Assembly (NCBI RefSeq): GCF_002939985.1
Contig: NZ_MDFM01000014.1
Span: 75,948-139,947, forward strand
Source of the DNA: Xanthomonas hortorum pv. cynarae
GTDB taxonomy: Bacteria > Pseudomonadota > Gammaproteobacteria > Xanthomonadales > Xanthomonadaceae
Reading direction: 5' to 3'
Length of the DNA stretch: 64,000 bases
Shown: one piece after another, positions 42,504 through 51,978 of the stretch
How the letters are laid out: each line of letters starts with the position of its first letter
Position numbering within the stretch: position 1 is the stretch's first letter
Notes under the pieces: generated by a model
The model's database searches: none
The model's input: the letters and a program-made list of their open reading frames with translations, nothing else
Told to the model about the DNA's origin: nothing
Position numbers and translations under genes: made by a program

Positions 42504-43385
42504 TCAGTCTTGCGGCGGCTGCACCGGCAGCGGCCGGCTCGCTGCCGGGCTGGCAATCGCTTGCGGCGCAGGCTCGAACGGATAGAACGCCGGACCCTGG
42601 CGGCCTTGACTGAAGCTGGCATTGAGCGGACTTTCACCAGCGCCGGACAAGGCCGCGCGGGGCCAGGGCCGCGCCTGCAAGGTCATCTCGGAATGCGTGA
42701 ACGGGTTCGACGGCGTGGCCGGACGCACTGCTGGAGCAACCGGTGCCGGCGTGGCAGCGGCCACCATGCGGGTCGGCGCCTGCTGCTGGCGGGCAGCGAC
42801 ACTGCGGGCCGCCTGCTGATTGCGCGTGGCCGCACCGCGACGGGCAGAGGCCAGCGCCGCGGCAGGCACCGCTGCAGCAAGCGCGACAGCCTCGTCGGGT
42901 GTGGCCGGATCCGGTGTCGCCGGCGCTTTCGGCGCTGCCGACGGCTGCACTGCGGCGGGCATCTGCGCGGCCGAGGCGAACACCGGCACCTGGGCGGCAG
43001 GCGGCGCCGTCTCGGGCAAACGCTCGCGCGCCATGAACAAGGCGATCGCCGCGACCGATGCCGCAATCGCCGCGCCACCACCCCAGCGCCAGCGCGTCGC
43101 CGGGCGCGTAGAGGGTTGCGACCGTGGAGCGGGCTCCTCGGCGATTGCAGTGCGCACACGCGCTGCGAAGTCCAGCGGTGCCGGCGCACTGGCTGCGCCG
43201 CGCAGCACATCGCCGCACAGCTGCCAACGTTCGTGGCAACCGGCCAGCTCGTCGTCGTGCGCCAGACGGCGCAACAAGAAGCGAGACTCGTCGGCGTTCA
43301 ATTCGCCATCCACCAGCGCAGACAACTGCTGGCGATAGTGAAGCTCGAACTTGTCGGTGGTGGACATCACAGGGGTATGGCTCAT
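42504..43385 (-). CDS. rseA: Anti-sigma-E factor RseA
   Basis: The ATG at 43385 (MSHTPVMSTTDKFEL) overlaps the rpoE stop (ATGA), so coupling is likely. 293 residues. The N-terminal anti-sigma domain (HYRQQLSALVDGELNADESR, FLLRRLAHDDELAGCHERWQ) is followed by a single transmembrane segment (about 107-121, AAIAASVAAIALFMA). The C-terminal periplasmic part is Ala/Pro rich and ends LPVQPPQD. It holds the sigma factor at the inner membrane until envelope stress causes its proteolysis. The periplasmic part is poorly conserved and there is no RseB gene next to it. Confidence 0.92.
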   Translation of the reverse strand: MSHTPVMSTTDKFELHYRQQLSALVDGELNADESRFLLRRLAHDDELAGCHERWQLCGDVLRGAASAPAPLDFAARVRTAIAEEPAPRSQPSTRPATRWRWGGGAAIAASVAAIALFMARERLPETAPPAAQVPVFASAAQMPAAVQPSAAPKAPATPDPATPDEAVALAAAVPAAALASARRGAATRNQQAARSVAARQQQAPTRMVAAATPAPVAPAVRPATPSNPFTHSEMTLQARPWPRAALSGAGESPLNASFSQGRQGPAFYPFEPAPQAIASPAASRPLPVQPPQD

Positions 43386-44002
43386 ACGCGGTGTCGCTCA
43401 CGGGTAGCGCTTTCGGTCTCCAGCAGAGGCCGCAGCTCGATGTCGATGGCCTCGCGCGCCCGGAAGATGCGCGAGCGCACCGTTCCGATCGGGCAATCCA
43501 TTTTTCGCGCGATTTCGTCGTAGCTCAGCCCATCCACCTCGCGCAGGGTGATGGCCGACCGAAGTTCTTCCGGCAGGGATTGGACCGCACGCATCACCGT
43601 TTGTTCCAGCTCCTGTCGCATCAATTCGCGCTCCGGGGTGTCGGTGTCGCGCAAGCGGGTCGCCCCATCGAACTGCTCGGCATCGCTGATCTCGATGTCG
43701 TCGGTGGGCGGACGCCGGTTGTGCGCAACCAGATGGTTCTTGGCAGTGTTCACGGCAATGCGGTGCAACCATGTATAGAACTGCGAATCGCCGCGGAAAC
43801 TGTTGATCGCGCGGTAGGCGCGCACAAACGTATCCTGGGCCACGTCCTGACATTCGCTCCAATCGGCGATGTAGCGCCCGATCAACGCAACGATGCGGTG
43901 CTGGTATTTGCGCACCAGCACATCGAACGCTGCGCTCTCTCCGCGCTGCACACGCCGGACCAATTCCAGGTCCAGCTCCTGAGGTGTATCGACTTCGGCC
44001 AT
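43382..44002 (-). CDS. rpoE: Extracytoplasmic-stress sigma factor RpoE
   Basis: The start at 44002 (MAEVDTPQELDLELVRRVQR) gives 206 residues. Region 2 has AFDVLVRKYQHRIVALIGRY and CQDVAQDTFVRAYRAINSFR; region 4 has LPEELRSAITLREVDGLSYD and IGTVRSRIFRAREAID. It directs transcription of envelope-stress genes. The longer frames upstream are rejected because a sigma-E type promoter (44042-44068) lies inside them. AGGAG about 10 bases before the ATG supports the start. It is followed by rseA and mucD. Confidence 0.95.
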   Translation of the reverse strand: MAEVDTPQELDLELVRRVQRGESAAFDVLVRKYQHRIVALIGRYIADWSECQDVAQDTFVRAYRAINSFRGDSQFYTWLHRIAVNTAKNHLVAHNRRPPTDDIEISDAEQFDGATRLRDTDTPERELMRQELEQTVMRAVQSLPEELRSAITLREVDGLSYDEIARKMDCPIGTVRSRIFRAREAIDIELRPLLETESATRERHRV

Positions 44003-44041
44003 GTCGGGCCGCACTCCTGTCAGCCCACCGAAGTCGGGCAA

Positions 44042-44068
44042 TGAGACCGCCATTGAAAAGAAAAGTTC
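44042..44068 (-). promoter_or_regulatory. Sigma-E (RpoE)-type promoter of rpoE
   Basis: On the minus strand GAACTT (44068-44063) and TCTCA (44046-44042) are separated by 16 bases. This matches the known sigma-E consensus (GGAACTT, 15-16 bases, then GTCnnA/TCTGA). It lies about 40 bases before the chosen rpoE start, so RpoE likely controls its own operon. Confidence 0.7.
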
Positions 44069-44237
44069 ATACCGATCCGTACGATCGTCACGCATCAGGG
44101 TAGCGGCACCGATGCGCCGCTGGCGACGCCTCGCACCAAGCGCACGCGGCCCTGTCGACAGGTATGGGTATTTGACGTGAAGGAAACAACCTCTGGATGA
44201 TAACGATCTTTCCTTATATCTCCGGACGGCCAGACGC

Positions 44238-46319
44238 ATGCTTCCAGGTTTCGACGGGCTCCGATTCAGCCATTGGCAGGCCGACCTGCGCGAGGACGGC
44301 GTGGTCGTGCTCAGCCTTGATCGCCAAGGTGCACCGGTCAACGCGTTTTCGCAGGAGGTGCTGCTCGAACTGGGCGCACTGGTTGAGCGACTGGCGCTGG
44401 AGCCGCCCAAGGGCGTGGTGCTGCGCTCGGGCAAGGCCAACGGCTTCATCGCCGGCGCCGACCTCAAGGAATTTCAGGAATTCGACCGCAAAGGCACCGT
44501 CAACGACGCGATCCAGCGCGGCCAGAGCGTGTTTCAGAAGCTGGCCGAACTGCCCTGCCCTACGGTCGCGGCGATCCACGGCTTCTGCATGGGTGGCGGT
44601 ACCGAGATCGCGCTGGCGTGCCGTTATCGGGTGGCCTCCGACGATGGCAGCACGCGCATCGGCCTGCCGGAAACCAAGCTCGGCATCTTTCCAGGCTGGG
44701 GCGGCAGCGCCCGCTTGCCGCGTCTGATCGGTGCGCCGGCGGCGATGGATCTGATGCTGACCGGCCGCACCGTGTCGGCTAAGGCCGCGCGCGCGATGGG
44801 CCTGGTCGACAAGGTCGCCGCGCCTGCGGTGCTGGTGGATGTCGCCGCCGCACTGGCGCTCACCGGCAGCAAACGCCCGTTCAAACAACGCGCCACTGCG
44901 TGGGCCACCAACACCTTGCTTGCGCGCAAGCTGCTGGCGCCACAGATGCGCAAACAGGTCGCACGCAAGGCGCGCAAGGAGCATTACCCGGCGCCGTATG
45001 CGTTGATCAACGTGTGGGAACGCGCCGGTGGCAGCGGCATCCAGGCGCGCCTGGCCGCCGAGCGCAAGGCGGTGGTGAAACTCGCCAGCACACCGACGGC
45101 GCGCAACCTGATCCGCATCTTCTTCCTCACCGAGCGCTTGAAGGCGCTGGGCGGCAAGGACGCTGGCGCTGCGGCGCTGGCCCCTATCCGCCATGTCCAT
45201 GTGATCGGTGCCGGCGTGATGGGCGGCGATATCGCTGCCTGGGCCGCCTACAAGGGCTTCGAGGTCACGCTGCAGGATCGCGAGCAGCGCTTCATCGATA
45301 CCGCGCTGACGCGCGGCGGCGAGTTATTCGACAAGCGCGTGAAAGACGAGGCCAAGCGGCCGGCAGTGGCAGCGCGCCTGCGTGGCGATCTGGCTGGCGC
45401 GGGCGTGGCGCAGGCGGACCTGGTGATCGAAGCGATCATCGAAAATCCGCAGGCCAAGCGCGATCTGTATCAGTCCATCGAGCCGCAACTCAAGCCCGAC
45501 GCGTTGCTGACCACCAACACCTCGTCGATTCCGCTGACCGAGTTGCGTGGACACATCCAGCGTCCGGCGCAATTCGCCGGCCTGCACTACTTCAATCCAG
45601 TGTCGATGATGCCGCTGGTCGAAATCGTGCAGCACGACGGGCTGGATCCGGCCAACGTCGAGCGCCTGGCCGCGTTCTGCAAGGCGCTGGACAAGTTCCC
45701 GGTGCCGGTTGCCGGCACACCCGGCTTCCTGGTCAATCGGGTGCTGTTCCCGTATCTGCTCGAGGCGGCCACCGCGTATGCCGAAGGCGTGCCGGGCCCG
45801 GTGCTGGACAAGACCGCAGTGAAGTTCGGTATGCCGATGGGGCCGATCGAACTGATCGATACGGTGGGGCTGGACGTTGCTGCAGGCGTAGGCGCGGAAC
45901 TCGCGCCCTTTCTGCACCTGCCGATTCCTGCGGCACTGGCCACCGTGGAGCCCGGCAAGCGCGGCAAGAAGGACGGCCAGGGGTTGTACAAGTGGGATAA
46001 CGGGCGCGCGGTCAAACCCGAGGTCGCCAGCGGCTACGCGGTGCCGGCGGATCTTGAGGACCGCTTGATCCTGCCGCTGCTCAACGAAGCGGTCGCCTGC
46101 CTGCACGACGGCGTAGTGGCCGATGCGGATCTGCTCGATGCCGGCGTCATCTTCGGCACCGGCTTTGCCCCGTTCCGTGGCGGTCCGATCCAGCACATCC
46201 GCAGCGTCGGCGCCGACGCGCTGCTGGAACGTTTGCAGGCACTGCATGCGCGTTACGGCGATCGTTTTGCGCCGCGCCCAGGTTGGGATTCGCCGTTGTT
46301 GCGTGAAGCGGTGGCGTGA
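44238..46319 (+). CDS. fadJ: Multifunctional fatty-acid oxidation protein (enoyl-CoA hydratase / 3-hydroxyacyl-CoA dehydrogenase)
   Basis: 693 residues. N-terminal crotonase domain (about 1-190) with KANGFIAGADLKEF and HGFCMGGGTEIALACRYR. The central NAD-binding domain starts VHVIGAGVMGGDIAAWAAYK (about 315), with HYFNPVSMMPLVEIV. The C-terminal domain contains GFLVNRVLFPYLLEAATAYA and ends SPLLREAVA. It hydrates enoyl-CoA and oxidises 3-hydroxyacyl-CoA. Length and domain order fit FadB/FadJ-type alpha subunits; which of the two cannot be decided. No thiolase gene is adjacent; the one at 12.0 kb is far away. Confidence 0.93.
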   Translation: MLPGFDGLRFSHWQADLREDGVVVLSLDRQGAPVNAFSQEVLLELGALVERLALEPPKGVVLRSGKANGFIAGADLKEFQEFDRKGTVNDAIQRGQSVFQKLAELPCPTVAAIHGFCMGGGTEIALACRYRVASDDGSTRIGLPETKLGIFPGWGGSARLPRLIGAPAAMDLMLTGRTVSAKAARAMGLVDKVAAPAVLVDVAAALALTGSKRPFKQRATAWATNTLLARKLLAPQMRKQVARKARKEHYPAPYALINVWERAGGSGIQARLAAERKAVVKLASTPTARNLIRIFFLTERLKALGGKDAGAAALAPIRHVHVIGAGVMGGDIAAWAAYKGFEVTLQDREQRFIDTALTRGGELFDKRVKDEAKRPAVAARLRGDLAGAGVAQADLVIEAIIENPQAKRDLYQSIEPQLKPDALLTTNTSSIPLTELRGHIQRPAQFAGLHYFNPVSMMPLVEIVQHDGLDPANVERLAAFCKALDKFPVPVAGTPGFLVNRVLFPYLLEAATAYAEGVPGPVLDKTAVKFGMPMGPIELIDTVGLDVAAGVGAELAPFLHLPIPAALATVEPGKRGKKDGQGLYKWDNGRAVKPEVASGYAVPADLEDRLILPLLNEAVACLHDGVVADADLLDAGVIFGTGFAPFRGGPIQHIRSVGADALLERLQALHARYGDRFAPRPGWDSPLLREAVA

Positions 46320-46432
46320 CACGCTGACTTCAGCTGCGACTTTGAGCAAACGCGCAGCCGAGCCGCTAGCGGCGATCACACGGCATGAGGTCGTGGAGTA
46401 GCGCGTCATCGGCGGCGCATGTCGCAAGCAAC

Positions 46433-46470
46433 AAAAAAGAACGGCGAGCTAAGGCTCGCCGTTCTTTTTT
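46433..46470. terminator. Bidirectional rho-independent terminator
   Basis: A 17-bp perfect stem AAAAAAGAACGGCGAGC with a TAAG loop and its complement ending in TTTTTT. It lies between the convergent fadJ and TonB-receptor genes and serves both. Confidence 0.95.
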
Positions 46471-46488
46471 ACACAGTCACGAAGCGAC

Positions 46489-49341
46489 TCAGAAACGCAG
46501 ACCCACACTGGTGAAGAAGTAGCGGCCGGCTTGGTCGTAACCACCGAGCGAGTTGCCGTTATAGGTCAGGCTGCCACCCACCAACGGCGGTTCCTTGTCG
46601 GCGATGTTGTTGACGCCCAGCGTCCAGGTGACGTAATCGCCCAACTGCATCGAACCGGAAAGGTCGAAGTAGTTGTAGGCAGAGACCTTGTTGTCCTGAT
46701 TGACCAGGCGCACGTCGGTGGTCCCCGGCGTGCCGTCGGTATTCTGATAGTCCAGCTCACCGATATAGCGCCAGCGCAGACTGACGGTGTAGCGATCGAA
46801 GTTGTAGCGCGTGCTCAGCACATGCCGCCACTCGGCACTGTTGCACGCTACGTTGACCACGCCCGCGCAGTCGTAGGTCACGTCCTGCACGCCCGGAACC
46901 GGCTCGTATTCCTGCTTGAGGGCATAGCTACCCATCATCGAGGCAGTCAGGCGGCCCGGGCCGACACTCCATGCATACGACGCAGTCAGATCGACACCCT
47001 GGAAGTGCAATGAGCCGAAATTGTCCTGGGAATTGAAGATCAGACCGGAGATGTCTGCATCGCTGCCGCGGAACAGATCGCCTGTCGTGGCATTGCGGCG
47101 GACGCGGCTGCAGATATCCGCATTGCCGGTCACACCGCAGGCCGTCAGGATGTTGGATGAGCCGATCGACCGGATCGCATCGTCGATCTTGATGTCGTAG
47201 TAATCCACGCTCAGATCGAGCCCCTTGATCGGGCTGGCAGCAAAACCGAAGGTCCAGGTGTTGGCCGTTTCCGGCTGCAGTGAAGCATTACCGCCGCCGA
47301 TTTCGTTGTACTGCCCCGCTGGATTTGCTGCAACGCGGCCGTACTGCGCCGCCGTCACGCCGGTGTTGGCGCACTGGGCCTGGGTAAATGTCGGATTGGC
47401 GCCAGCGCAGGGGTCGCTACCGCTCCACAAATTGATTGTATTTTCGTTGTACAGCTCGGTGACGTTCGGAGCGCGGATCGCACGGTTCCAGCCTGCACGC
47501 AGGTGGTATTTACCGTCGACAAACGTCGCACCCAGACCGACCTTGTAGGTACTGACGCCACCGGAGATGTCGTAGTCCGAGTAACGATAGCCAAGCTGCA
47601 TGTCGAGGTTGTCCAGGCTGCCTGCCTTCGCCAACAACGGCACCGCGCCTTCCAGAAACAGTTCCTTGACACTGATGTCGCCGGATACATTGGAAGTGGG
47701 ACCGCCCAGACCGGTGAAGTTGCCGGTCTGCATATTGCTGTCGGCCACCCGCTTGAAGGTTTCGCTGCGGGTTTCCACACCACCGACGACGCTGATCGGG
47801 TTATCGCCGGCCCACGGCAGGCTATAGCCAAAGTTGCCGGTCACGTAGGCGTTGAACACGCGCATCGAGGTTTCGTAATTGACGATACCCACGCCCTGCA
47901 GGGCTTCTGCCTCGGCTGCGGTGACGCTATCGTTCCACACGCTGTACGGCACGCAGCCGCCGAACGAGCCCGGCTGGCAGCCCAGCAGTGCATCGCGTAC
48001 GCGGGTGGTCACGAAGTCGTTGATGTTCTCGGACTTGGTGGTGCTGCGGTTGTAGGTGAACGACGCGTCGTAGGACCAGTTGTCGTTGATATCGCCCTGC
48101 GCACCGCTGGTGATGCTGAAACTGTTGCTGTCCGAATTGGTGATACGCGGGCCGCCTTCGACGTTGCGCTTGGCGACATACACAGTGAATTCGTCATCGG
48201 TGATGCCGACATCGTTACACAGGCTGCCAAGCACCGACGTGCCGCAATTGACATTGAGATCGGTAAAGAACGCACCCGATGGCGCAATCTGCGTCGAACT
48301 CTTGCGGTTGACGAACAAGGTTTCGAGGTAGGGCTTGAAGTGCTCGTTCACTTCGTACTTGAAGCTGCTGCCGGCGGTATAGCGCGTATCCGGGCGCTGG
48401 TAGTAATTCACCGGCGCAAAGTTGTAGAGATTCGGAGATGCAACCTGCGACCAGGTGCCGCCTGCGGAAGGCTGCACGTAGAACGCACCCGCAGACGGGG
48501 CGACGACGTAGAAGTTTGCCGGGTCGGCGGTGGCCGAGCCGCCGCAAGCAGTGCCGCGATTGCTCAATGCACACGCAGAGTAATCGCGCTGCCCCTGCAG
48601 CAATGGATCGTTTTCGCGCCAGGTTGCCCATGCGGTGGCGTGACCCGATTCGCCGAAGCTGCCGCCGATGGCCAGGTCTACATTGCGGGAGATACCGTCG
48701 AAGCCGGAATTGCCGGTCGGATAATCGTAACCGGCATCATCCATCAGACCACGCATCAACTTGTTGCCATTGTCGTGCTGGTAGGCGTTGTAGCCCATGT
48801 CGACACTGACGCCTTCGAACTCGTCGTCCAGCACGAAGTTGACCACACCGGCGACGGCATCCGACCCGTATACCGCAGAGGCGCCGCCAGTCAGGATATC
48901 GACACGGCGCACCAATGACGCGGGAATGATGCTGATATCCGGGCTTTCGCCGATACCCTTGGGAATGCGCCTGCCATTGACCAGGGTCAAGGTGCGCTGC
49001 GCACCGAGGCCGCGCAGATCGACCGTTGCATATCCGGCCGACCCATTGTTGGCGAAGTTATCGAAGGTGGCAGCGAGTTGCGGATATTGATTGATCAGAT
49101 CTTCGACCTTGGTCGAGCCGGAGTATTGGAATTCTTCCTTGTTGATTTCTGCCACCGGACTGGAGGCGGTCATTGTCTGGCTCTTGATACGCGTGCCGGT
49201 GACATTGACCGTGTCCAGGCTCTTGGCATCCAACGAAGGCTGCTCCTGTGCCATGACGGTTCCCGACAAGGCCAGCGCAGCAGCGCCAACCGTGAGCGAC
49301 ACCCTGATGGCATCGCGCAACTTGGTGGTCTTCAATCTCAT
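46489..49341 (-). CDS. TonB-dependent outer-membrane receptor
   Basis: The start at 49341 (MRLKTTKLRDAIRVSLTV) with GGAGAGA upstream gives 950 residues. Signal peptide cut after VMA-Q; a TonB-box-like DTVNVTG (about 44-50). The plug domain reads TASSPVAEINKEEFQYSG, VDLRGLGAQRTLTLVNGRRI, VDILTGGASAVYGSDAVAGV. The beta-barrel ends VGLRF with the terminal Phe. The N-terminal and barrel style match the large TonB receptors of oligosaccharides or peptides in Xanthomonas and Caulobacter rather than classical siderophore receptors. The ligand is not known. Neighbouring sulfotransferases and a hydroxylase suggest a modified peptide or glycan ligand. Confidence 0.95.
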   Translation of the reverse strand: MRLKTTKLRDAIRVSLTVGAAALALSGTVMAQEQPSLDAKSLDTVNVTGTRIKSQTMTASSPVAEINKEEFQYSGSTKVEDLINQYPQLAATFDNFANNGSAGYATVDLRGLGAQRTLTLVNGRRIPKGIGESPDISIIPASLVRRVDILTGGASAVYGSDAVAGVVNFVLDDEFEGVSVDMGYNAYQHDNGNKLMRGLMDDAGYDYPTGNSGFDGISRNVDLAIGGSFGESGHATAWATWRENDPLLQGQRDYSACALSNRGTACGGSATADPANFYVVAPSAGAFYVQPSAGGTWSQVASPNLYNFAPVNYYQRPDTRYTAGSSFKYEVNEHFKPYLETLFVNRKSSTQIAPSGAFFTDLNVNCGTSVLGSLCNDVGITDDEFTVYVAKRNVEGGPRITNSDSNSFSITSGAQGDINDNWSYDASFTYNRSTTKSENINDFVTTRVRDALLGCQPGSFGGCVPYSVWNDSVTAAEAEALQGVGIVNYETSMRVFNAYVTGNFGYSLPWAGDNPISVVGGVETRSETFKRVADSNMQTGNFTGLGGPTSNVSGDISVKELFLEGAVPLLAKAGSLDNLDMQLGYRYSDYDISGGVSTYKVGLGATFVDGKYHLRAGWNRAIRAPNVTELYNENTINLWSGSDPCAGANPTFTQAQCANTGVTAAQYGRVAANPAGQYNEIGGGNASLQPETANTWTFGFAASPIKGLDLSVDYYDIKIDDAIRSIGSSNILTACGVTGNADICSRVRRNATTGDLFRGSDADISGLIFNSQDNFGSLHFQGVDLTASYAWSVGPGRLTASMMGSYALKQEYEPVPGVQDVTYDCAGVVNVACNSAEWRHVLSTRYNFDRYTVSLRWRYIGELDYQNTDGTPGTTDVRLVNQDNKVSAYNYFDLSGSMQLGDYVTWTLGVNNIADKEPPLVGGSLTYNGNSLGGYDQAGRYFFTSVGLRF

Positions 49342-49741
49342 CTTTCTCTCCGAAAGTCCGAACGGGGGAAAGCAGCGCAATGCGTCGGCATCTGAAGTGA
49401 TGCGAGCGCGGATCGACTGCGACATCGTTGGCGAACGCATTCAAACTGCGTAGCCACACTGGCAAACGGCCGGGCGAAGAGCGCTCCGAAAAACGTTGCC
49501 AACCCGATGTTAAGACGATGTTGACGAAAGTTAAAGCGCCATTCACAAATGCTCTGAATAGGTGCACTGAAGCCCCAAAAGAGTGCGCCCGTCACGGAAA
49601 AACCGCCTTGATGCACCTCTATGACCTGTAGAGGCTGGTCTCCGTAATCGTGGTTATATCTATTCCATACAGGCTAAAGCTCGCTTCCGCGTGCCAGTTG
49701 GGCTTGTTGGTAATTGATGGCGAGTCCCTAAAAACTGAAAC
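49342..49741. other. 400-bp intergenic stretch upstream of the TonB receptor
   Basis: It holds the receptor's leader and promoter region and the 3' flank of the sulfotransferase. It is clearly lower in GC than its surroundings around 49500-49740 (for example the run TTATATCTATTCCATACAGG near 49655). A 67-residue frame on the plus strand (49428-49631) starts at TTG and has no support. No regulatory site could be named. Confidence 0.5.
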
Positions 49742-51349
49742 TCAAGACACGCTCACACCCGCCGCTTGAAACCGCTTCACTAACGGAGCGAGCTCGTTCA
49801 AATGCCGCCGAGAACTGTGCACAGAGCGTTGATGGACCTCGCCACGCACCTGCGCAGCGCTGGCAGTGACAAACGCCACGTCCTTCAATTCGGACGTATT
49901 TTCATTCGATGAAAGTCCACACCACGTCAGCACCCGCGTGATCTGATGCTCGGTATCGCGCACCAGATCTTCGTAATGCACATCGAGAATTTTCTCGGGC
50001 AGCACCGTATGCCAGTGGCGCATGGTCTGCTGGTACGCAAGGTAATAGTCGCCAAGCTCATCGAGCGCGTATGAAAACGGATAGGCGTTATAGAACAGGG
50101 TCTTGTACATCGCATAGCACGTGTCCAGCGGATCGCGCACCAGATGGATGATGCGCGCCCGCGGCAGCGCGGTCGCAATCATGCCGCAGTAAAGGTAATT
50201 GACCGGCATTTTGTCGATGAGTACCGGATGGTCATGCACCACTTCGCGAGCGCCGCGCAGATACTCTTTGCCGACTGCTGCGAAATCGATCTTCAGCGAT
50301 GCCTGCGCCGCTGTCAGGCCGGGATTGCTCGCCATCACGCCAGAGGTGGCGCTTCCAAGAACTGCTCCGAAATCCATCAATTCGCCTGCAGAGCGCGCGC
50401 CTATGCGTTGTATGAGCAGTCGTTCCAACAAGGTGGTGCCTGACCGCGGCAGGCCGACGATGAAGATCACGCCCTCACCGTCGTGACCCGGCTGCAACGT
50501 GCGTAGGGCATCCGCAGCATAGGCTTGGCGCACCGCAGCGATATGCACACACTCGGCGGTTACGTCGTACTGCAAGGTCTTGCGCTTGCATGCCGCTGCT
50601 GCGGTCAATGTTTCGAAGGATTGTGCATGTTGCCCAAGATCTTCCAGTTCCTTGGCCAAGGCGTACAGGCCTGCGGCCCTGGCAGATGGCTCCGATAGCG
50701 TGGTTGCCAGCCGGTGACGCAGGTCGTCCAGATGGTTGTGCTGCCCGGTCTGCCGCCGGAGCGTTGCGCGCAGGTACAGCGCATCGCCAGCATTTGGGGC
50801 AAGTTGCAACAGCCGCTCCACGGTGATCTCAGCGGCATCGAATTCGCCACCGAAGAACTGCATGGTCGCCAGGTCGTACAGCAAGGAGGGCTGGTCCCCC
50901 AGCAGCATCAGCGCATGCTGATAGGCGTCACGGGCTGCAGCCACGTCCTGGCAGCCACTGTACAGCGCGCCGATCCGCCACCAAGCATTGCCATCCGCTG
51001 CTGCCAGTGCCTGCGCTTGATGCGCGACCAACGCCGCCTCGCGGCGACGGCGCAGCTGTATCAGCAGGCTGGCATATTTGATCAATAAGGGAAGTGGCGA
51101 CGATGCGACCGCTGCAGCGTTGGCGATGCACTCGGCTGCAGTGTGTGGATCACCGTTGGCCAACCGGGCCTCGCTTGCGAATTCGAGCAGGTGCGCGTTG
51201 TCAGGCCAGTCTGCGCAGGCGCGATCGGCCAGAGCAATTGCGTCGGCGTAACGGCCTTGACGCAGCAATTGATATCCGTCGCGCAAGAGTGCGCGCAGCT
51301 GTGTCTCAGTCAATCCATTCTCCCTGTTTGGTGCAGTGTGGCCGGTCAT
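49742..51349 (-). CDS. TPR-domain sulfotransferase 1
   Basis: 535 residues. About 1-260 is a helical TPR array (GYQLLRQGRYADAIALADRA, ALYLRATLRRQTGQHNHLDD). The sulfotransferase domain follows (about 285-530) with the 5'-phosphosulfate loop IFIVGLPRSGTTLLERLL and the 3'-phosphate motif ARIIHLVRDPLDTCYAMYKT. It is predicted to transfer sulfate from PAPS to a protein or peptide, with the TPR array presenting it. Lower GC in its first half relative to neighbours hints at acquisition. The gene starts 4 bases after the small secreted protein gene. Confidence 0.9.
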   Translation of the reverse strand: MTGHTAPNRENGLTETQLRALLRDGYQLLRQGRYADAIALADRACADWPDNAHLLEFASEARLANGDPHTAAECIANAAAVASSPLPLLIKYASLLIQLRRRREAALVAHQAQALAAADGNAWWRIGALYSGCQDVAAARDAYQHALMLLGDQPSLLYDLATMQFFGGEFDAAEITVERLLQLAPNAGDALYLRATLRRQTGQHNHLDDLRHRLATTLSEPSARAAGLYALAKELEDLGQHAQSFETLTAAAACKRKTLQYDVTAECVHIAAVRQAYAADALRTLQPGHDGEGVIFIVGLPRSGTTLLERLLIQRIGARSAGELMDFGAVLGSATSGVMASNPGLTAAQASLKIDFAAVGKEYLRGAREVVHDHPVLIDKMPVNYLYCGMIATALPRARIIHLVRDPLDTCYAMYKTLFYNAYPFSYALDELGDYYLAYQQTMRHWHTVLPEKILDVHYEDLVRDTEHQITRVLTWCGLSSNENTSELKDVAFVTASAAQVRGEVHQRSVHSSRRHLNELAPLVKRFQAAGVSVS

Positions 51350-51353
51350 CTGG

Positions 51354-51812
51354 CTAGTCGATACGACGCGCGCGCAGCGCCACGCCGGCAGCGGTCACCA
51401 GCATGTAGCTACCCATTGCCGCCTTGCGAAGCACTATCACATCACCTTCGGCCAAATGGCCGCGGCTGCTTGCTTCTGTCAATGCCCAGCGCTGTTGCGT
51501 ATCAAGAGACACCGTGCGGGTGCCATCTGCCTGATAGGTCACTGCAAGCACTGTTGCGCTCAGTTGCGCAGGCGAGGACCGTCTCGCCACCGCCGCAGCA
51601 GATACTTCATCTGCGCTATGACCAAACTCGCGCACGCCCCTGCTGGCTTCTGCGGCCCGTACCGCCTGCGCTGGCGGGAAGCTGGCGTCGTAGCAGGCCA
51701 GCCGCGGCAATGGCTCCAGTACCGACGCGCATCGATGCGTTGGAGTCTCCTGAGCCACCACACCCCACGTGCAGCACATGATTGCCAGCCCACACAGTCT
51801 CCGCTTGTGCAT
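51354..51812 (-). CDS. Small secreted protein of the sulfotransferase island (152 aa)
   Basis: The start at 51812 (MHKRRLCGLAIMCCTWG) gives a signal peptide likely cut after VVA-Q. The mature part has CASVLEPLPRLACYDASFPP, the LACYD motif seen in a group of small xanthomonad proteins. It ends with a beta-rich stretch (VIVLRKAAMGSYMLVTAAGV ... RARRID). No enzyme signature is seen. It is co-directional with and 4 bases from the TPR-sulfotransferase, so it is probably co-transcribed. It could be an assembly factor or a substrate; neither is shown. Confidence 0.78.
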   Translation of the reverse strand: MHKRRLCGLAIMCCTWGVVAQETPTHRCASVLEPLPRLACYDASFPPAQAVRAAEASRGVREFGHSADEVSAAAVARRSSPAQLSATVLAVTYQADGTRTVSLDTQQRWALTEASSRGHLAEGDVIVLRKAAMGSYMLVTAAGVALRARRID

Positions 51813-51978
51813 TTGCGCATCTTCAATCGTCGGTTGCGCCTGAGCATACAAGGCAACCGGACGGCGGTGGAGAGACAGGCCGGCGCTGTTTTGCCTGGCA
51901 TCGATTGAACAGGCTGCAAGCGCCCTTTAAGCTGCGGGTCTGAACTGACGCACCGCCTCGCAGGATTACGCCTTGAAC

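Noticed and set aside
43382..44467. 361-residue form of RpoE
   Set aside because: The extra N-terminus is low-complexity, includes the sigma-E promoter and part of the divergent fadJ gene; the 206-residue form fits the family.
46320..46432. Possible fourth copy of the stop-abutting element after fadJ
   Set aside because: Only a short GCGCAGCCG-CCGCTAG stretch resembles the element interior; the terminal repeats are missing.
49428..49631. 67-residue basic frame in the gap upstream of the TonB receptor, considered as a precursor peptide for the sulfotransferases
   Set aside because: TTG start, no ribosome-binding site, no leader/core pattern, and overlaps the receptor's leader on the other strand.
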